A DNA stretch of 64,000 nt from contig CAISEP010000014.1 in assembly GCA_903884425.1 (NCBI GenBank), positions 1 to 64,000 on the forward strand. Reading direction: 5' to 3'. Shown in pieces: positions 18,241-26,523 of this stretch (within the stretch, counting starts at the first letter, position 1; the number at the start of each line of letters is the position of its first letter). A program made the position numbers and the translations under genes. This stretch comes from an uncultured Caulobacterales bacterium. GTDB taxonomy: Bacteria > Pseudomonadota > Alphaproteobacteria > Caulobacterales > Caulobacteraceae. The notes beneath the pieces were generated by a model. The model was given only the letters and a program-made list of their open reading frames with translations. It was not told the DNA's origin and did no database searches.

Positions 18241-18501
18241 ATGACGGACATCGTGCTGACGGTGCCGGTGCGCGAGGGGGAGGAAGACCGGCTGTTCGGT
18301 CGCTTCCTGGACCGGTTCATCGAAGCGGCGGCGGCGGCGCTCGCCACCGGCGACCCGGACGGCGGGGCCGATGCCCCCCTGGTGATGGTCCGTTCCGACC
18401 CGCTGCCCGGCGGTGCGGTCAAGCAGGTGATCTTTCAGGAGCCCACCACGGCGGACGCCTTCTCCCAGGGGTGGTCCCGGGCCCGGCACGACGCCCTCTG
18501 A
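18241..18501 (+). CDS. Small protein of unknown function
   Basis: The 86-residue protein starts MTDIVLTVPVREGEEDRLFG and reads as a compact alpha/beta domain (PLVMVRSDPLPGGAVKQVIF, then DAFSQGWSRARHD). No signal peptide or membrane segment is present. The ATG at 18241 is chosen because hydrophobic/amphipathic periodicity begins there; longer in-frame extensions are possible but look non-coding. It stands alone, about 120 bases before the FAD oxidoreductase gene. Confidence 0.55.
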   Translation: MTDIVLTVPVREGEEDRLFGRFLDRFIEAAAAALATGDPDGGADAPLVMVRSDPLPGGAVKQVIFQEPTTADAFSQGWSRARHDAL

Positions 18502-18622
18502 GGTGAGGCCGGCCCGGACGGACGCGGTCCCCTCGACATTGTGAGGCGGGCGGTTATCCGTTAGGACGACCCGGCCCGGAGGCGCACCCGCCATTTCCCC
18601 CTCTGAACCACATTCCGAGATC

Positions 18623-19669
18623 GTGACCGACGTCCTGGTGATCGGCACCGGGGCCGTGGGCTGTGCCGTGGCCGCCGTGCTGGCTGATCAGGGCCGCGAC
18701 GTGGTGCTGGCCGGTGTGCCTCAGCCGACGGACGCCTCGCAGGTGGCGGCAGGCATGATCGCGCCCCTGAGCGAAGCGGCACTGGATCCCGCGGCGCGGG
18801 ACGGGGCCGCGGTCCTGAACGCCGGGGCCGGTCTTTGGCCCGCCTTTGCCGAGCGGTTCGGGGTGCCCCTGCGACGGTGCGGTGGCCTTCTGCTTGCGCC
18901 GGATGCACCGGCCGGGGATCACGCGCGCTTTCCAGGTGAGCGGATCGACCTGTCGGAAGCCCGGTCCCTGACCCCCTTCCTGGAGCGCTGGGCGGGGGCG
19001 ATCCACTGGCTGCCTGAGGAGGGTGCGGTGGACGCTGCCGCCGCCCTGGCCTGCCTTGCAGCGGAAGTGGTCCGCCGGGGCGGGCGGCGGATCGAGGCCC
19101 CGGTGGCGGCGGCACCGGACGGGTCGTGGCTGTTCCCCGGCGGGCGCATCCGGGCCGGGCGGACGGTGCTGGCCACCGGACAGGCGGGCCAGGCGATGGC
19201 CGGGGAGGTGCCGGAACTCGGCTGTCTGGCGCCGATCCGCGGACAGATCCTGCGGACCGCGCCCGGCACGGTCGTCCCCTCGGCCCCGTTCATCCGCGGA
19301 CCGGGGGCCTATGTGGTCCCGCAGTCCGACGGCACGGCCATGATCGGTGCCACCATGGAGGCCGGGACCGACAGCCTGGCCCCCTCCGAAGCCACCACCC
19401 GTGCCCTGATGGGAGCGACAGACGGCTTTGCGCCGACACTGGCGTCGCAGGCCGTGATCGCCCGGGTCGGAGTCCGGGCCGCGACGCCGGATGCCCTGCC
19501 GATGGTGGGGCCCTGTTCCCGGCCGGACCTGTTGCTGGCCACGGGGCTGCGGCGAAACGGCTGGCTTCTGGCCCCGCTTGTGGCGGGCATGATTGCGGAC
19601 TATCTGGCAGGCGAGGATCCGGGGCCGCACGCGCGGCGACTGGACCCGCAACGGTTCGAGCGTCCGTAG
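18623..19669 (+). CDS. FAD-dependent oxidoreductase, glycine-oxidase (ThiO/DadA) type
   Basis: The 348-residue DAO-family flavoprotein has an N-terminal Rossmann motif VLVIGTGAVGCAVAAVLADQG and, near the C-terminus, ATGLRRNGWLLAPLVAGMIA, the second FAD-contact motif of glycine/D-amino-acid oxidases. The middle has GQILRTAPG and VVPQSDGTAMIGATME. ThiO would make the glyoxylate imine for thiazole synthesis, but no thiG/thiS neighbours are present, so the substrate is uncertain. GTG start at 18623. The acyl-CoA dehydrogenase follows 15 bases later. Confidence 0.78.
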   Translation: MTDVLVIGTGAVGCAVAAVLADQGRDVVLAGVPQPTDASQVAAGMIAPLSEAALDPAARDGAAVLNAGAGLWPAFAERFGVPLRRCGGLLLAPDAPAGDHARFPGERIDLSEARSLTPFLERWAGAIHWLPEEGAVDAAAALACLAAEVVRRGGRRIEAPVAAAPDGSWLFPGGRIRAGRTVLATGQAGQAMAGEVPELGCLAPIRGQILRTAPGTVVPSAPFIRGPGAYVVPQSDGTAMIGATMEAGTDSLAPSEATTRALMGATDGFAPTLASQAVIARVGVRAATPDALPMVGPCSRPDLLLATGLRRNGWLLAPLVAGMIADYLAGEDPGPHARRLDPQRFERP

Positions 19670-19684
19670 AACAAGGGAAGATCC

Positions 19685-20854
19685 ATGTCGGGTTTCTGGC
19701 TGAGCGACGAACAGGAAGCCATTCGCGAGGGCGTCGCCCGGGTCTGTGCCGATTTCGACGACGAATACTGGCGGGAGACCGACGAGACCGGGCGCTTTCC
19801 GGAGGCCTTTGTCGCGGCCATGGCCGAGGGCGGCTGGCTGGGCGTGGCCATGCCGGAGTCCGTGGGCGGGGCGGGGCTCGGCCTGACGGAGGCGTCCATC
19901 GTCATGCAGACCGTGGCGGAGAGCGGGGCAGGCTTTTCCGGGGCCTCGGCCATCCATCTGAACATCTTCGGCCCCATGCCCATCGTCAAGTTCGGCACCG
20001 AGGCGCAGAAGTCCGTCAGCCTGCCGCGGATCATCTCCGGCGAGGACAAGATGTGCTTCGCGGTCACCGAGCCGAACAGCGGCCTCGACACCTCGAGCCT
20101 CGAGACACGGGCGGTGCGCACCAACGAGGGCTATCGCATCAACGGCCGGAAGATCTGGACCACGTCCGCCCAGCGGGCCAACAAGATCCTGATCATTGCC
20201 CGCACCACCCCGAAGGAGGAGGCGCGCAAGCCCACGGACGGCCTGTCCCTGTTCTTCGCCGACTTCGACCGCAGCCGCATCGATGCGAAGCCGATCCCGA
20301 AGATGGGGCGCAAGGCGGTGGAGTGTAACACCCTGTTCATCGACGACCTGCTGGTCCCCCACGACGCCCTGATCGGGGAGGAGGGGCAGGGGTTCAAGTA
20401 TCTGCTGCAAGGCCTCAATCCCGAGCGGGTGCTGTTTGCCGTGGAGTCGGTGGGGCTGGGCCGCGCCGCCCTGCGCAAGGCGGCACAATATGCCAAGGAG
20501 CGGGTGGTGTTCGGGCGGCCCATCGGTCAGAACCAGGGCATCCAGCACCCCCTGGCCAAGGCCTGGGCCGAGCTGGAAGCGGCCAACCTGCTGGCCTTCA
20601 AGGCCGCCGCCCTGCATGACGCCGGGCGGGACTGCGGGGCCGAGGCCAATGCGGCCAAGTATCTGGGGGCGGAGGCGGGCTTCAATGCCTGCGAGGCCTC
20701 GGTGCTGGCGCATGGCGGCATGGGCTACGCGAAGGAATACGATGTGGAACGCTATTTCCGCGAGGCCATGATCGCCCGCATCGCCCCCGTCAGCCGGGAG
20801 ATGATCCTGAACTTCATCGCCGAGCGGGTCCTGGGCCTGCCCAAGAGCTATTGA
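19685..20854 (+). CDS. Acyl-CoA dehydrogenase
   Basis: The 389-residue acyl-CoA dehydrogenase introduces an alpha-beta double bond in an acyl-CoA with FAD as cofactor. The three domains are present: N-terminal helices (1-120), the beta domain with CFAVTEPNSGLDTSSLETRA and KIWTTSAQRANK (about 120-235), and the C-terminal helical domain with ERVVFGRPIGQNQGIQHPLA and AHGGMGYAKEYDVERYFREA. Chain-length preference cannot be read. AGGGAAGATCC precedes its ATG. Confidence 0.93.
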   Translation: MSGFWLSDEQEAIREGVARVCADFDDEYWRETDETGRFPEAFVAAMAEGGWLGVAMPESVGGAGLGLTEASIVMQTVAESGAGFSGASAIHLNIFGPMPIVKFGTEAQKSVSLPRIISGEDKMCFAVTEPNSGLDTSSLETRAVRTNEGYRINGRKIWTTSAQRANKILIIARTTPKEEARKPTDGLSLFFADFDRSRIDAKPIPKMGRKAVECNTLFIDDLLVPHDALIGEEGQGFKYLLQGLNPERVLFAVESVGLGRAALRKAAQYAKERVVFGRPIGQNQGIQHPLAKAWAELEAANLLAFKAAALHDAGRDCGAEANAAKYLGAEAGFNACEASVLAHGGMGYAKEYDVERYFREAMIARIAPVSREMILNFIAERVLGLPKSY

Positions 20855-20868
20855 GGAGCATCCCGGTC

Positions 20869-21486
20869 GTGAGATTTGCGCCGATCCTGACGGGGCTGGC
20901 GGCGCTGGTCCTGCTGGGCGGGGCGGCGGTCGCCGCGTCGCCGCCGCCGTCGCGGGAGGCCGCGGTCCTGGCCGAGGTGAACTTCGCCCGGACCCATCCC
21001 CAGGCCTATGTCCAGCACCTGCGCGCGGTGGCGGCGGAAGCGGCGCGGTCCGGCCGCTATGCCAATCCCGCCGACGGGGACGAAGGGGCCCTGGACGAGG
21101 CCATCCGGTTTCTGGAACAGCAGGCCCCCGTGGCCCCTCTGGCACCGGAGCACCTGCTCCAGTCCACGGCCCGGGACCATGTGGTGGCCCAGGGGCGGTC
21201 CGGGGACACCGGCCACGGGCAGGGTGACCTGGGCTTCAGCGAACGCCTGAAGCAGCGCGGCGTCTTTGCCGGCATCTCGGCGGAGGACATCGCCTATGGC
21301 TACAGCCAGCCCCGGGATGTCGTCGCCCAGCTGGTCATCGACCGGGGCATTGCCGGTCGCGGTCACCGGGTGAACATCTTCGAGCCCGCCTTCCGCGTGG
21401 CGGGAGTGGCCTGCGGGCCCCACCCGTCCTATGGCGAGATGTGCGTCATCGACTTCGCCACGCCGCTGATCCGTCCCGGCGGCTGA
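20869..21486 (+). CDS. Secreted CAP/SCP-domain protein
   Basis: The 205-residue protein has a signal peptide (MRFAPILTGLAALVLLGGAA, cleavage after AAVAA) and a CAP domain. VLAEVNFARTHPQAYVQHL, TARDHVVAQGRSGDTGHGQ with the conserved histidine, and GRGHRVNIFEPAFRVAGVAC are characteristic. The function of bacterial CAP proteins is mostly unknown. GTG at 20869 is preferred to TTG at 20851 (which overlaps the upstream stop) because it places the signal peptide at the N-terminus and has GAGGAG 10 bases upstream. Confidence 0.85.
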   Translation: MRFAPILTGLAALVLLGGAAVAASPPPSREAAVLAEVNFARTHPQAYVQHLRAVAAEAARSGRYANPADGDEGALDEAIRFLEQQAPVAPLAPEHLLQSTARDHVVAQGRSGDTGHGQGDLGFSERLKQRGVFAGISAEDIAYGYSQPRDVVAQLVIDRGIAGRGHRVNIFEPAFRVAGVACGPHPSYGEMCVIDFATPLIRPGG

Positions 21487-21508
21487 GCCGGGTCCCGGGA
21501 CGGGGTGG

Positions 21509-21991
21509 TCAGGCCGTCGCCAGCTGCTCCCCGCGGCCCAGGGGGTCGGGCAGGGGACTGCCGTCCTCCACGAAGCTCAGGGACACCGAGTTGATGCAGT
21601 AGCGCAGCCGGGTCGGCGGCGGCCCGTCGGGGAAGACGTGGCCCTGGTGGCTGTCGCACCGGGCGCAGCGGGTCTCGGTCCGGACCATGCCGTAGCTGCG
21701 GTCGACAATGCCCACCACATGGGACGGATCGAACGGCTCGAAGAAGGAGGGCCAGCCGGTGCCGCTCTCGAACTTGGTCCGCGCATGGAACAGGGGCAGG
21801 CCGCACAGGCGGCAGACATAGACCCCGTTCTGCTTGTTGTTCAGCAGGCCGCCGCAGAACGGGGCCTCTGTCCCGTGGTGGAGCAGCACCTCGGCCTCCT
21901 CCCGGGTCAGGGACGCCTCGAGGCGAACGCGGTCCGCATCGGAGGGCGGAGTGAGGTCGAAGCCCTGAGCGGACTGATGGGCAATGGGCAT
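21509..21991 (-). CDS. msrB: Peptide-methionine (R)-S-oxide reductase
   Basis: The 160-residue MsrB repairs methionine-R-sulfoxide. The structural zinc ligands are Cys60, Cys63 (VYVCRLCGLP) and Cys109, Cys112 (ETRCARCDSHQGHVF). SGTGWPSFFEP and the resolving region are present, and the catalytic cysteine is Cys132 in RYCINSVSLSF. The ATG at 21991 has AGGGA about 8 bases upstream. It is transcribed divergently from the PEP carboxykinase gene and converges with the CAP gene. Confidence 0.95.
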   Translation of the reverse strand: MPIAHQSAQGFDLTPPSDADRVRLEASLTREEAEVLLHHGTEAPFCGGLLNNKQNGVYVCRLCGLPLFHARTKFESGTGWPSFFEPFDPSHVVGIVDRSYGMVRTETRCARCDSHQGHVFPDGPPPTRLRYCINSVSLSFVEDGSPLPDPLGRGEQLATA

Positions 21992-22209
21992 GGCGCGCTC
22001 CCTGATGATTTGCCTGAACATAGGCGCTGGAGGGCGATCGCCTAGGGGGAGGGCGGACAATTGCCGGGCTGTCCCCCGTCCTGAGCAGACCTGTGCCGGA
22101 TTTGTGGCCTCGAAGTTGCTGAGACGGTTGTGCCAGCGCCAAATTTGGGCATTAGGTTCCACGACGGGACGCGGTTTTCGTCCTGTGCAGCAGAAGTGAG
22201 AGCTCGCGC

Positions 22210-24033
22210 GTGATCGCCACCACCCTGACCCGTGGGCTGGAAGACGCCCCCACCAAGCACAAGCGCCTGATCGCCTGGGTGGCCGAGATCGCCGCCCTGA
22301 CCGAGCCGGACAGCATCCACTGGTGTGACGGGTCGGACGAGGAATGGACCCAGCTGACCGCCCAGCTGGTGGCCGCGGGCACCCTGCGCCCCCTCAATCC
22401 GGAAAAGCGTCCGAACAGCTTCTACGCCGCGTCGGATCCCCGGGACGTGGCCCGGGTGGAAAGCCGCACCTTCATCTGCTCGAAGGACAAGGCTGATGCC
22501 GGCCCCACCAACAACTGGGTCGAGCCCGCGGAGATGCGGACCACCCTGAACGGCCTGTTCCGCGGCGCCATGCGCGGCCGCACCATGTACGTCATCCCGT
22601 TCTGCATGGGGCCGCTGGGCTCGAAGATCTCGGCCCTCGGCGTGGAGATCAGCGACAGCGCCTATGTGGCCATCTCCATGCGGGTCATGACCCGGATGGG
22701 CCGCGCGGCCCTGGAGGAGATGGGCGAGGACGGCTTCTTCGTGCCCGCCGTCCACACCCTGGGCGCGCCCCTGGCCCCCGGCCAGGCGGACGTGCCGTGG
22801 CCGTGCAACGAGGAGAAGTACATCGTCCACTTCCCGGAAAGCCGGGAGATCTGGTCCTACGGCTCCGGCTACGGCGGCAACGCCCTGCTGGGCAAGAAGT
22901 GCTACGCGCTGCGCATCGCCTCGGTCATGGCAAGGGACGAGGGCTGGCTGGCGGAGCACATGCTGATCCTGAAGCTGACCTCGCCGGAGGGGGCGCAGCA
23001 CTACATCGCCGCCGCCTTCCCCAGCGCCTGCGGCAAGACCAACATGGCCATGCTGCAGCCGACCCTGCCGGGCTGGAAGGCCGAGACCATCGGCGACGAC
23101 ATCTGCTGGATGCGATTCGGCGATGACGGTCGCCTCTACGCCATCAATCCGGAGGCGGGCTTCTTCGGCGTCGCTCCGGGCACGGGCCTCAGCACCAACA
23201 AGAACGCCATCGACGCCCTCTATGCCAACTGCGTCTTCACCAATGTGGCCCTGACCGATGACGGGGACGTGTGGTGGGAAGGCCTGACCGACACGCCGCC
23301 GGAGCATCTGACCGACTGGCGCGGGCGGGACTGGACCCCGGCCTCGAGCGAGCCTGCGGCCCATCCCAACTCCCGCTTCACCGTGCCGGCGGGCCAGTGC
23401 CCGATCATCGCGCCGGAGTGGGAAGACCCCCGCGGCGTGCCGATCTCGGCCATCCTGTTCGGCGGCCGTCGCGCCTCGGCCGTTCCCCTGGTGACGGAAG
23501 CCTTCGACTGGGAGCACGGGGTGTTCATGGCCTCCAACGTCGCCTCCGAAGGGACAGCCGCGGCAGAGAACAAGGTGGGCGAGCTGCGCCGCGACCCGTT
23601 CGCCATGCTGCCCTTCTGCGGCTACAACATGGCCGACTATTTCGCCCACTGGCTGAAGCTGGGCCGGGAGCATGATGCGGCAAAGCTGCCGCGCATCTAC
23701 TTCGTCAACTGGTTCCGCAAGGACGAGCGCGGCAAGTTCGTCTGGCCGGGATTCGGCGAGAACAGCCGGGTCCTGAAGTGGGTGGTGGAGCGCCTGGAGG
23801 GCAAGGCCGAGGCCCAGGAGACCCCCATCGGCCGACTGCCGACCCGGACGTCCCTCGATACCTCGGGCCTTGGCCTGACCGAAGCCCAGCTGACCACACT
23901 GCTGTCGGTGGACCGGGACGTCTGGCACGAGGAAGCCGCCACCATCCCGTCCGGCTACGAGAAGTTCGGGGACCGGCTGCCCAAGGCCCTGTGGGATCAG
24001 TACCACGCCCTGGTGGCTCGCCTGGCGAACTGA
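22210..24033 (+). CDS. pckG: GTP-dependent phosphoenolpyruvate carboxykinase
   Basis: The 607-residue enzyme converts oxaloacetate and GTP to PEP, CO2 and GDP for gluconeogenesis. The P-loop is [20 protein letters not shown] with the active-site Cys typical of the GTP class, the second metal motif is [13 protein letters not shown], and [16 protein letters not shown] and [16 protein letters not shown] match this class. Its size fits the GTP form rather than the ATP form (about 530). GTG start at 22210. The intergenic 21992-22209 holds both divergent promoters. Confidence 0.95.
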   Translation: MIATTLTRGLEDAPTKHKRLIAWVAEIAALTEPDSIHWCDGSDEEWTQLTAQLVAAGTLRPLNPEKRPNSFYAASDPRDVARVESRTFICSKDKADAGPTNNWVEPAEMRTTLNGLFRGAMRGRTMYVIPFCMGPLGSKISALGVEISDSAYVAISMRVMTRMGRAALEEMGEDGFFVPAVHTLGAPLAPGQADVPWPCNEEKYIVHFPESREIWSYGSGYGGNALLGKKCYALRIASVMARDEGWLAEHMLILKLTSPEGAQHYIAAAFPSACGKTNMAMLQPTLPGWKAETIGDDICWMRFGDDGRLYAINPEAGFFGVAPGTGLSTNKNAIDALYANCVFTNVALTDDGDVWWEGLTDTPPEHLTDWRGRDWTPASSEPAAHPNSRFTVPAGQCPIIAPEWEDPRGVPISAILFGGRRASAVPLVTEAFDWEHGVFMASNVASEGTAAAENKVGELRRDPFAMLPFCGYNMADYFAHWLKLGREHDAAKLPRIYFVNWFRKDERGKFVWPGFGENSRVLKWVVERLEGKAEAQETPIGRLPTRTSLDTSGLGLTEAQLTTLLSVDRDVWHEEAATIPSGYEKFGDRLPKALWDQYHALVARLAN

Positions 24034-24151
24034 CGTCCGGGCCGGATTGACATCAAACCGTCGATGATGACGACTACAGGGTGAACGGATGACGGCCGGG
24101 CCCTGTGCGCCGGTCGGTCCTTGATGGCCTTTCAGGATGGAGCTTCGGCGG

Positions 24152-24619
24152 ATGACACGGAACACGACCTTTCGGGTGCTGGCGGCCGTGGCCGTGATGG
24201 CGGTGGCCGGATCGGCCCTTGCGCAGGACGCTGCGTCCGTCGAGAAGGCCCGGAAGGACTTCTTCCACGTCCTCGGAAAGGCCGCCAAGGGCTCGGGCGA
24301 GGAATTCAAGAAGACCCCGCCGTCCATCGCGGAAATCCAGAAGTTCGCCGCGATCCTCGATGCGGAAGCGCCCAAGCTGCCCAGCCACTTCCCCGCCGGC
24401 TCCGGCCCGGAGAGCGGCGTGAAGACCGAGGCCAAGGCCGATATCTGGGCCAAGCCGGATGCGTTCAAGAAGGCGGCCGCGGACCTGGCCACGGCGGCGC
24501 ACAACTACAATCTCGCGGCCCAGAAGGGTGACCTGATGGCGGCGGGGGCGGCGATGAAGGCCGTCGGCGGGGCCTGCAAGGCCTGCCACAAAGAGTTCAA
24601 GGCCAAGGACGAACACTAG
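24152..24619 (+). CDS. Cytochrome c' -type periplasmic protein
   Basis: The 155-residue protein has a signal peptide (cleavage probably after Ala24 in GSALA), a four-helix-bundle-like body and a single haem motif CKACH at 142-146, close to the C-terminus. That layout is typical of cytochrome c' / cytochrome c-556 proteins, which bind NO or pass electrons in the periplasm. The ATG at 24152 has GGAG about 9 bases upstream. A cytochrome b gene follows 4 bases later, so the pair probably works as an electron-transfer unit. Confidence 0.88.
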   Translation: MTRNTTFRVLAAVAVMAVAGSALAQDAASVEKARKDFFHVLGKAAKGSGEEFKKTPPSIAEIQKFAAILDAEAPKLPSHFPAGSGPESGVKTEAKADIWAKPDAFKKAAADLATAAHNYNLAAQKGDLMAAGAAMKAVGGACKACHKEFKAKDEH

Positions 24620-24623
24620 GCCC

Positions 24624-25298
24624 ATGTCGGCCCTCCGCCGCGTCCGCATCTGGGACCTGCCGACGCGGCTGTTCCACTGGGGTCTCGTCATCCTGATCGG
24701 TCTGGCCTGGTGGAGCATCTCCACCGGTCAGTTGTCCCTGCACCGGACGGTGGGGGCGCTGGCCGCCGGGCTGGTGGTGTTCCGCCTGTGGTGGGGCCTG
24801 TTCGGGGGATCGACCGCCCGCTTTTCCGACTTCCTGCGCGGGCCGCGGACCGTGCTGGCCTATGCCCGGGCCCTGCTGGGCGGGGGCAAGGGGCCGGAAG
24901 GCCTGACCGCCGGGCATAATCCCATGGGGGGCTGGAGCGTGGTGGCGCTTCTGGCCGTGACGGGTGCCATTGTCGGCCTTGGACTGTTTGCCGTGGATAC
25001 GGACGGGCTCGAGTCCGGGCCCCTGGCCAGTCTGGTGGACTATGACACCGGGCGGCTCGCATCCCACTGGCACGGCCTGGCCTTCGACCTGCTGAAGATC
25101 CTGGTGGGGCTGCACCTGGTCGCCATCGGCTTCTATGCGTTCATCCGGCGGGAGAACCTGATCCGCGCCATGATCGACGGGAAGAAGCCCCTGGCGGAGG
25201 ACGGCGAGGCCCTGCGGCCCGGGCGCTTCTGGGCCCTGGGGGTCGGTCTGGTCCTGGGCGCTGCGGTGGCGGGACTACTGATCCGGATGACGGGATAG
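24624..25298 (+). CDS. Cytochrome b561-type membrane protein
   Basis: The 224-residue membrane protein has about five hydrophobic segments and the B561/cyt_b-type haem histidines: RVRIWDLPTRLFHWGLVILI (first), QLSLHRTVGALAAGLVVFRL (second), and the later SHWHGLAFDLLKILVGLHLV. This domain usually carries electrons between quinol and a soluble c-type cytochrome, here the upstream cytochrome c' product. Its last 24 bases overlap a small gene on the opposite strand. Confidence 0.9.
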   Translation: MSALRRVRIWDLPTRLFHWGLVILIGLAWWSISTGQLSLHRTVGALAAGLVVFRLWWGLFGGSTARFSDFLRGPRTVLAYARALLGGGKGPEGLTAGHNPMGGWSVVALLAVTGAIVGLGLFAVDTDGLESGPLASLVDYDTGRLASHWHGLAFDLLKILVGLHLVAIGFYAFIRRENLIRAMIDGKKPLAEDGEALRPGRFWALGVGLVLGAAVAGLLIRMTG

Positions 25299-25505
25299 GT
25301 CCGCCCGCAGTCGCCGCAGCGTCAGGCTGAGCCGTTCCAGCCGATCCCAGGCCGCGGCATGGAGCGGCGATGCCAGCAGCCAGTCGGCAAAGTCCGCAAG
25401 GTCGGTCTCGGTCAGGTGCGGTTCGTCAAGGTGCCGGGACCAGGCGACGGCCAGGGCCTCTGCCAGGGTTCGCTCATCGATGGGGGGCAGGGCAGGGTGG
25501 CGCAT
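25275..25505 (-). CDS. FecR-like N-terminal (DUF4880) domain protein, minimal form
   Basis: The 76-residue protein has the pattern of the cytoplasmic N-terminal domain of FecR-type sigma regulators: EALAVAWSRHLDEPHLTETDLADFADWLLASPLHAAAWDRLERL. It stops where FecR would continue into a transmembrane helix and the roughly 200-residue periplasmic sensor, so it has no sensor. The ATG at 25505 has GGGA about 8 bases upstream. It is 94 bases downstream of the ECF sigma gene, the fecI-fecR order, and its 3' end runs 24 bases into the cytochrome b gene on the other strand. Confidence 0.72.
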   Translation of the reverse strand: MRHPALPPIDERTLAEALAVAWSRHLDEPHLTETDLADFADWLLASPLHAAAWDRLERLSLTLRRLRADLSRHPDQ

Positions 25506-25599
25506 GGTCGATCCCGGTTGGCTTCAGGATCAGACGACACCGCAGAGCTGGCCCCTCAGGGGATATCGACAGTTTTCGTCAAGTCCGAGTGATTTGGAC

Positions 25600-26139
25600 T
25601 CACGGCAACTCCCGCAGCAGGGTCCGGAGCGCGTGGCTGATGTGCTTTTCCACTGCGCTCCGGGAAATGCCGAGACGTTCGGCGACCTCGGCGTGGGACA
25701 GGCCGTCCAGCTTGTGCAGGCGGAAGGCCCGGCGGCATTGCGGACGCAGGCCCTCCACAATGGCCAGGACCTGCAGCATCCGCTGCCGGGCGTGGGCCGC
25801 ATCGTCGGCTGCGGGCAGGTCGGCCACCGGTTCGAGCCCGGCCGTGTCGGCCTGCAGGCTGGACCAGTCATGATCCCGGGCCGCCGCCCGCTGCCGGGAC
25901 TTGGCCCGATCGAGCATGCGGTTGGTCCCGACCCGATAGAGGAAGGCGACGGGATGGTCGATCTCCGCCAGGGTCGATTCGGAGAGTTCCAGGATCCGGG
26001 TGGCAATGTCCTGGACGATGTCCTCCGCCAGTTCCGCAGACCCGGTCCGGCTGGCGAAATAGCGCACCAGGGCCGGTCGCCGCTCCACATAGGTTCTCAG
26101 AAGTTCGGCGGATCTCCGTGTCTCTTCGCAAGTGTCCAT
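25600..26139 (-). CDS. ECF sigma factor, FecI-like
   Basis: The 179-residue sigma factor has region 2 (VRYFASRTGSAELAEDIVQD to VAFLYRVGTNRMLDRAKSRQ) and region 4 (QCRRAFRLHKLDGLSHAEVAERLGISRSAVEKH with the helix-turn-helix). That fits the iron-responsive FecI group. The ATG at 26139 has GGGAG 8 bases upstream; a GTG two codons earlier is possible. The gene is followed by a minimal FecR-like gene, and no TonB-dependent receptor adjoins it. The AT-rich palindromic region upstream may be its control site. Confidence 0.88.
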   Translation of the reverse strand: MDTCEETRRSAELLRTYVERRPALVRYFASRTGSAELAEDIVQDIATRILELSESTLAEIDHPVAFLYRVGTNRMLDRAKSRQRAAARDHDWSSLQADTAGLEPVADLPAADDAAHARQRMLQVLAIVEGLRPQCRRAFRLHKLDGLSHAEVAERLGISRSAVEKHISHALRTLLRELP

Positions 26140-26523
26140 GACCACATCTCCCGAATTAATTCATCGGGCTGTAGATCAGAACGGACATTGCGTCGAATGT
26201 GCCAAATGGAGAATTTGGGTCGATTATATGGTTTATGATATTTTGCCATGAATATTCATGGAATTTCAGTTTCTTGGATTAGTGCGCATCCTGTTTGAGA
26301 AAATAGGACATGAAATCAAATATTTGACTGCGGTGATTGATTCCCGACGTATCCGAGCTCTCCGGCGGCCGTTTGCACCACCCTGCCGGTCTGTGCCGAG
26401 GGGTGCGGTCCGTTGCACCCGGGGTGCAAGCGCGCCAGGAGGGCCGAAACGGGAGGCCAAGACGCGCACCTGAAATGGGCGCACAAAATGACAGCCCATT
26501 TTGGGTAGACTGAGGTCGTCCGC
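26140..26523. promoter_or_regulatory. AT-rich, palindrome-bearing upstream region of the sigma gene
   Basis: No gene is visible in these 384 bases. Bases about 26150-26345 are much richer in A+T than the rest of the window. Three inverted repeats stand out: GAATTAATTC (26153-26162), the perfect 16-bp palindrome CCATGAATATTCATGG (26246-26261), and TTGCACCC-G-GGGTGCAA (26413-26429), with further TTGCACC/GGGTGC half-sites near 26373 and 26400. AAATGGGC (26473-26480) and GCCCATTT (26494-26501) may form a weak terminator for the efflux operon on the minus strand. Confidence 0.55.
26246..26261. repeat. Perfect 16-bp palindrome CCATGAATATTCATGG
   Basis: The sequence equals its own reverse complement over 16 bases and lies about 107 bases upstream of the sigma-factor start in an AT-rich stretch. 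A dimeric DNA-binding protein is the simplest ligand; which one cannot be read. Confidence 0.8.

Noticed and set aside
18554-21145. 863-codon open frame on the minus strand
   Set aside because: Runs antisense through the FAD oxidoreductase and acyl-CoA dehydrogenase genes, both with clear motifs.
22042-24504. 820-codon open frame on the minus strand
   Set aside because: It lies antisense to the PEP carboxykinase gene, which has all its catalytic motifs; the minus-strand product is low-complexity.
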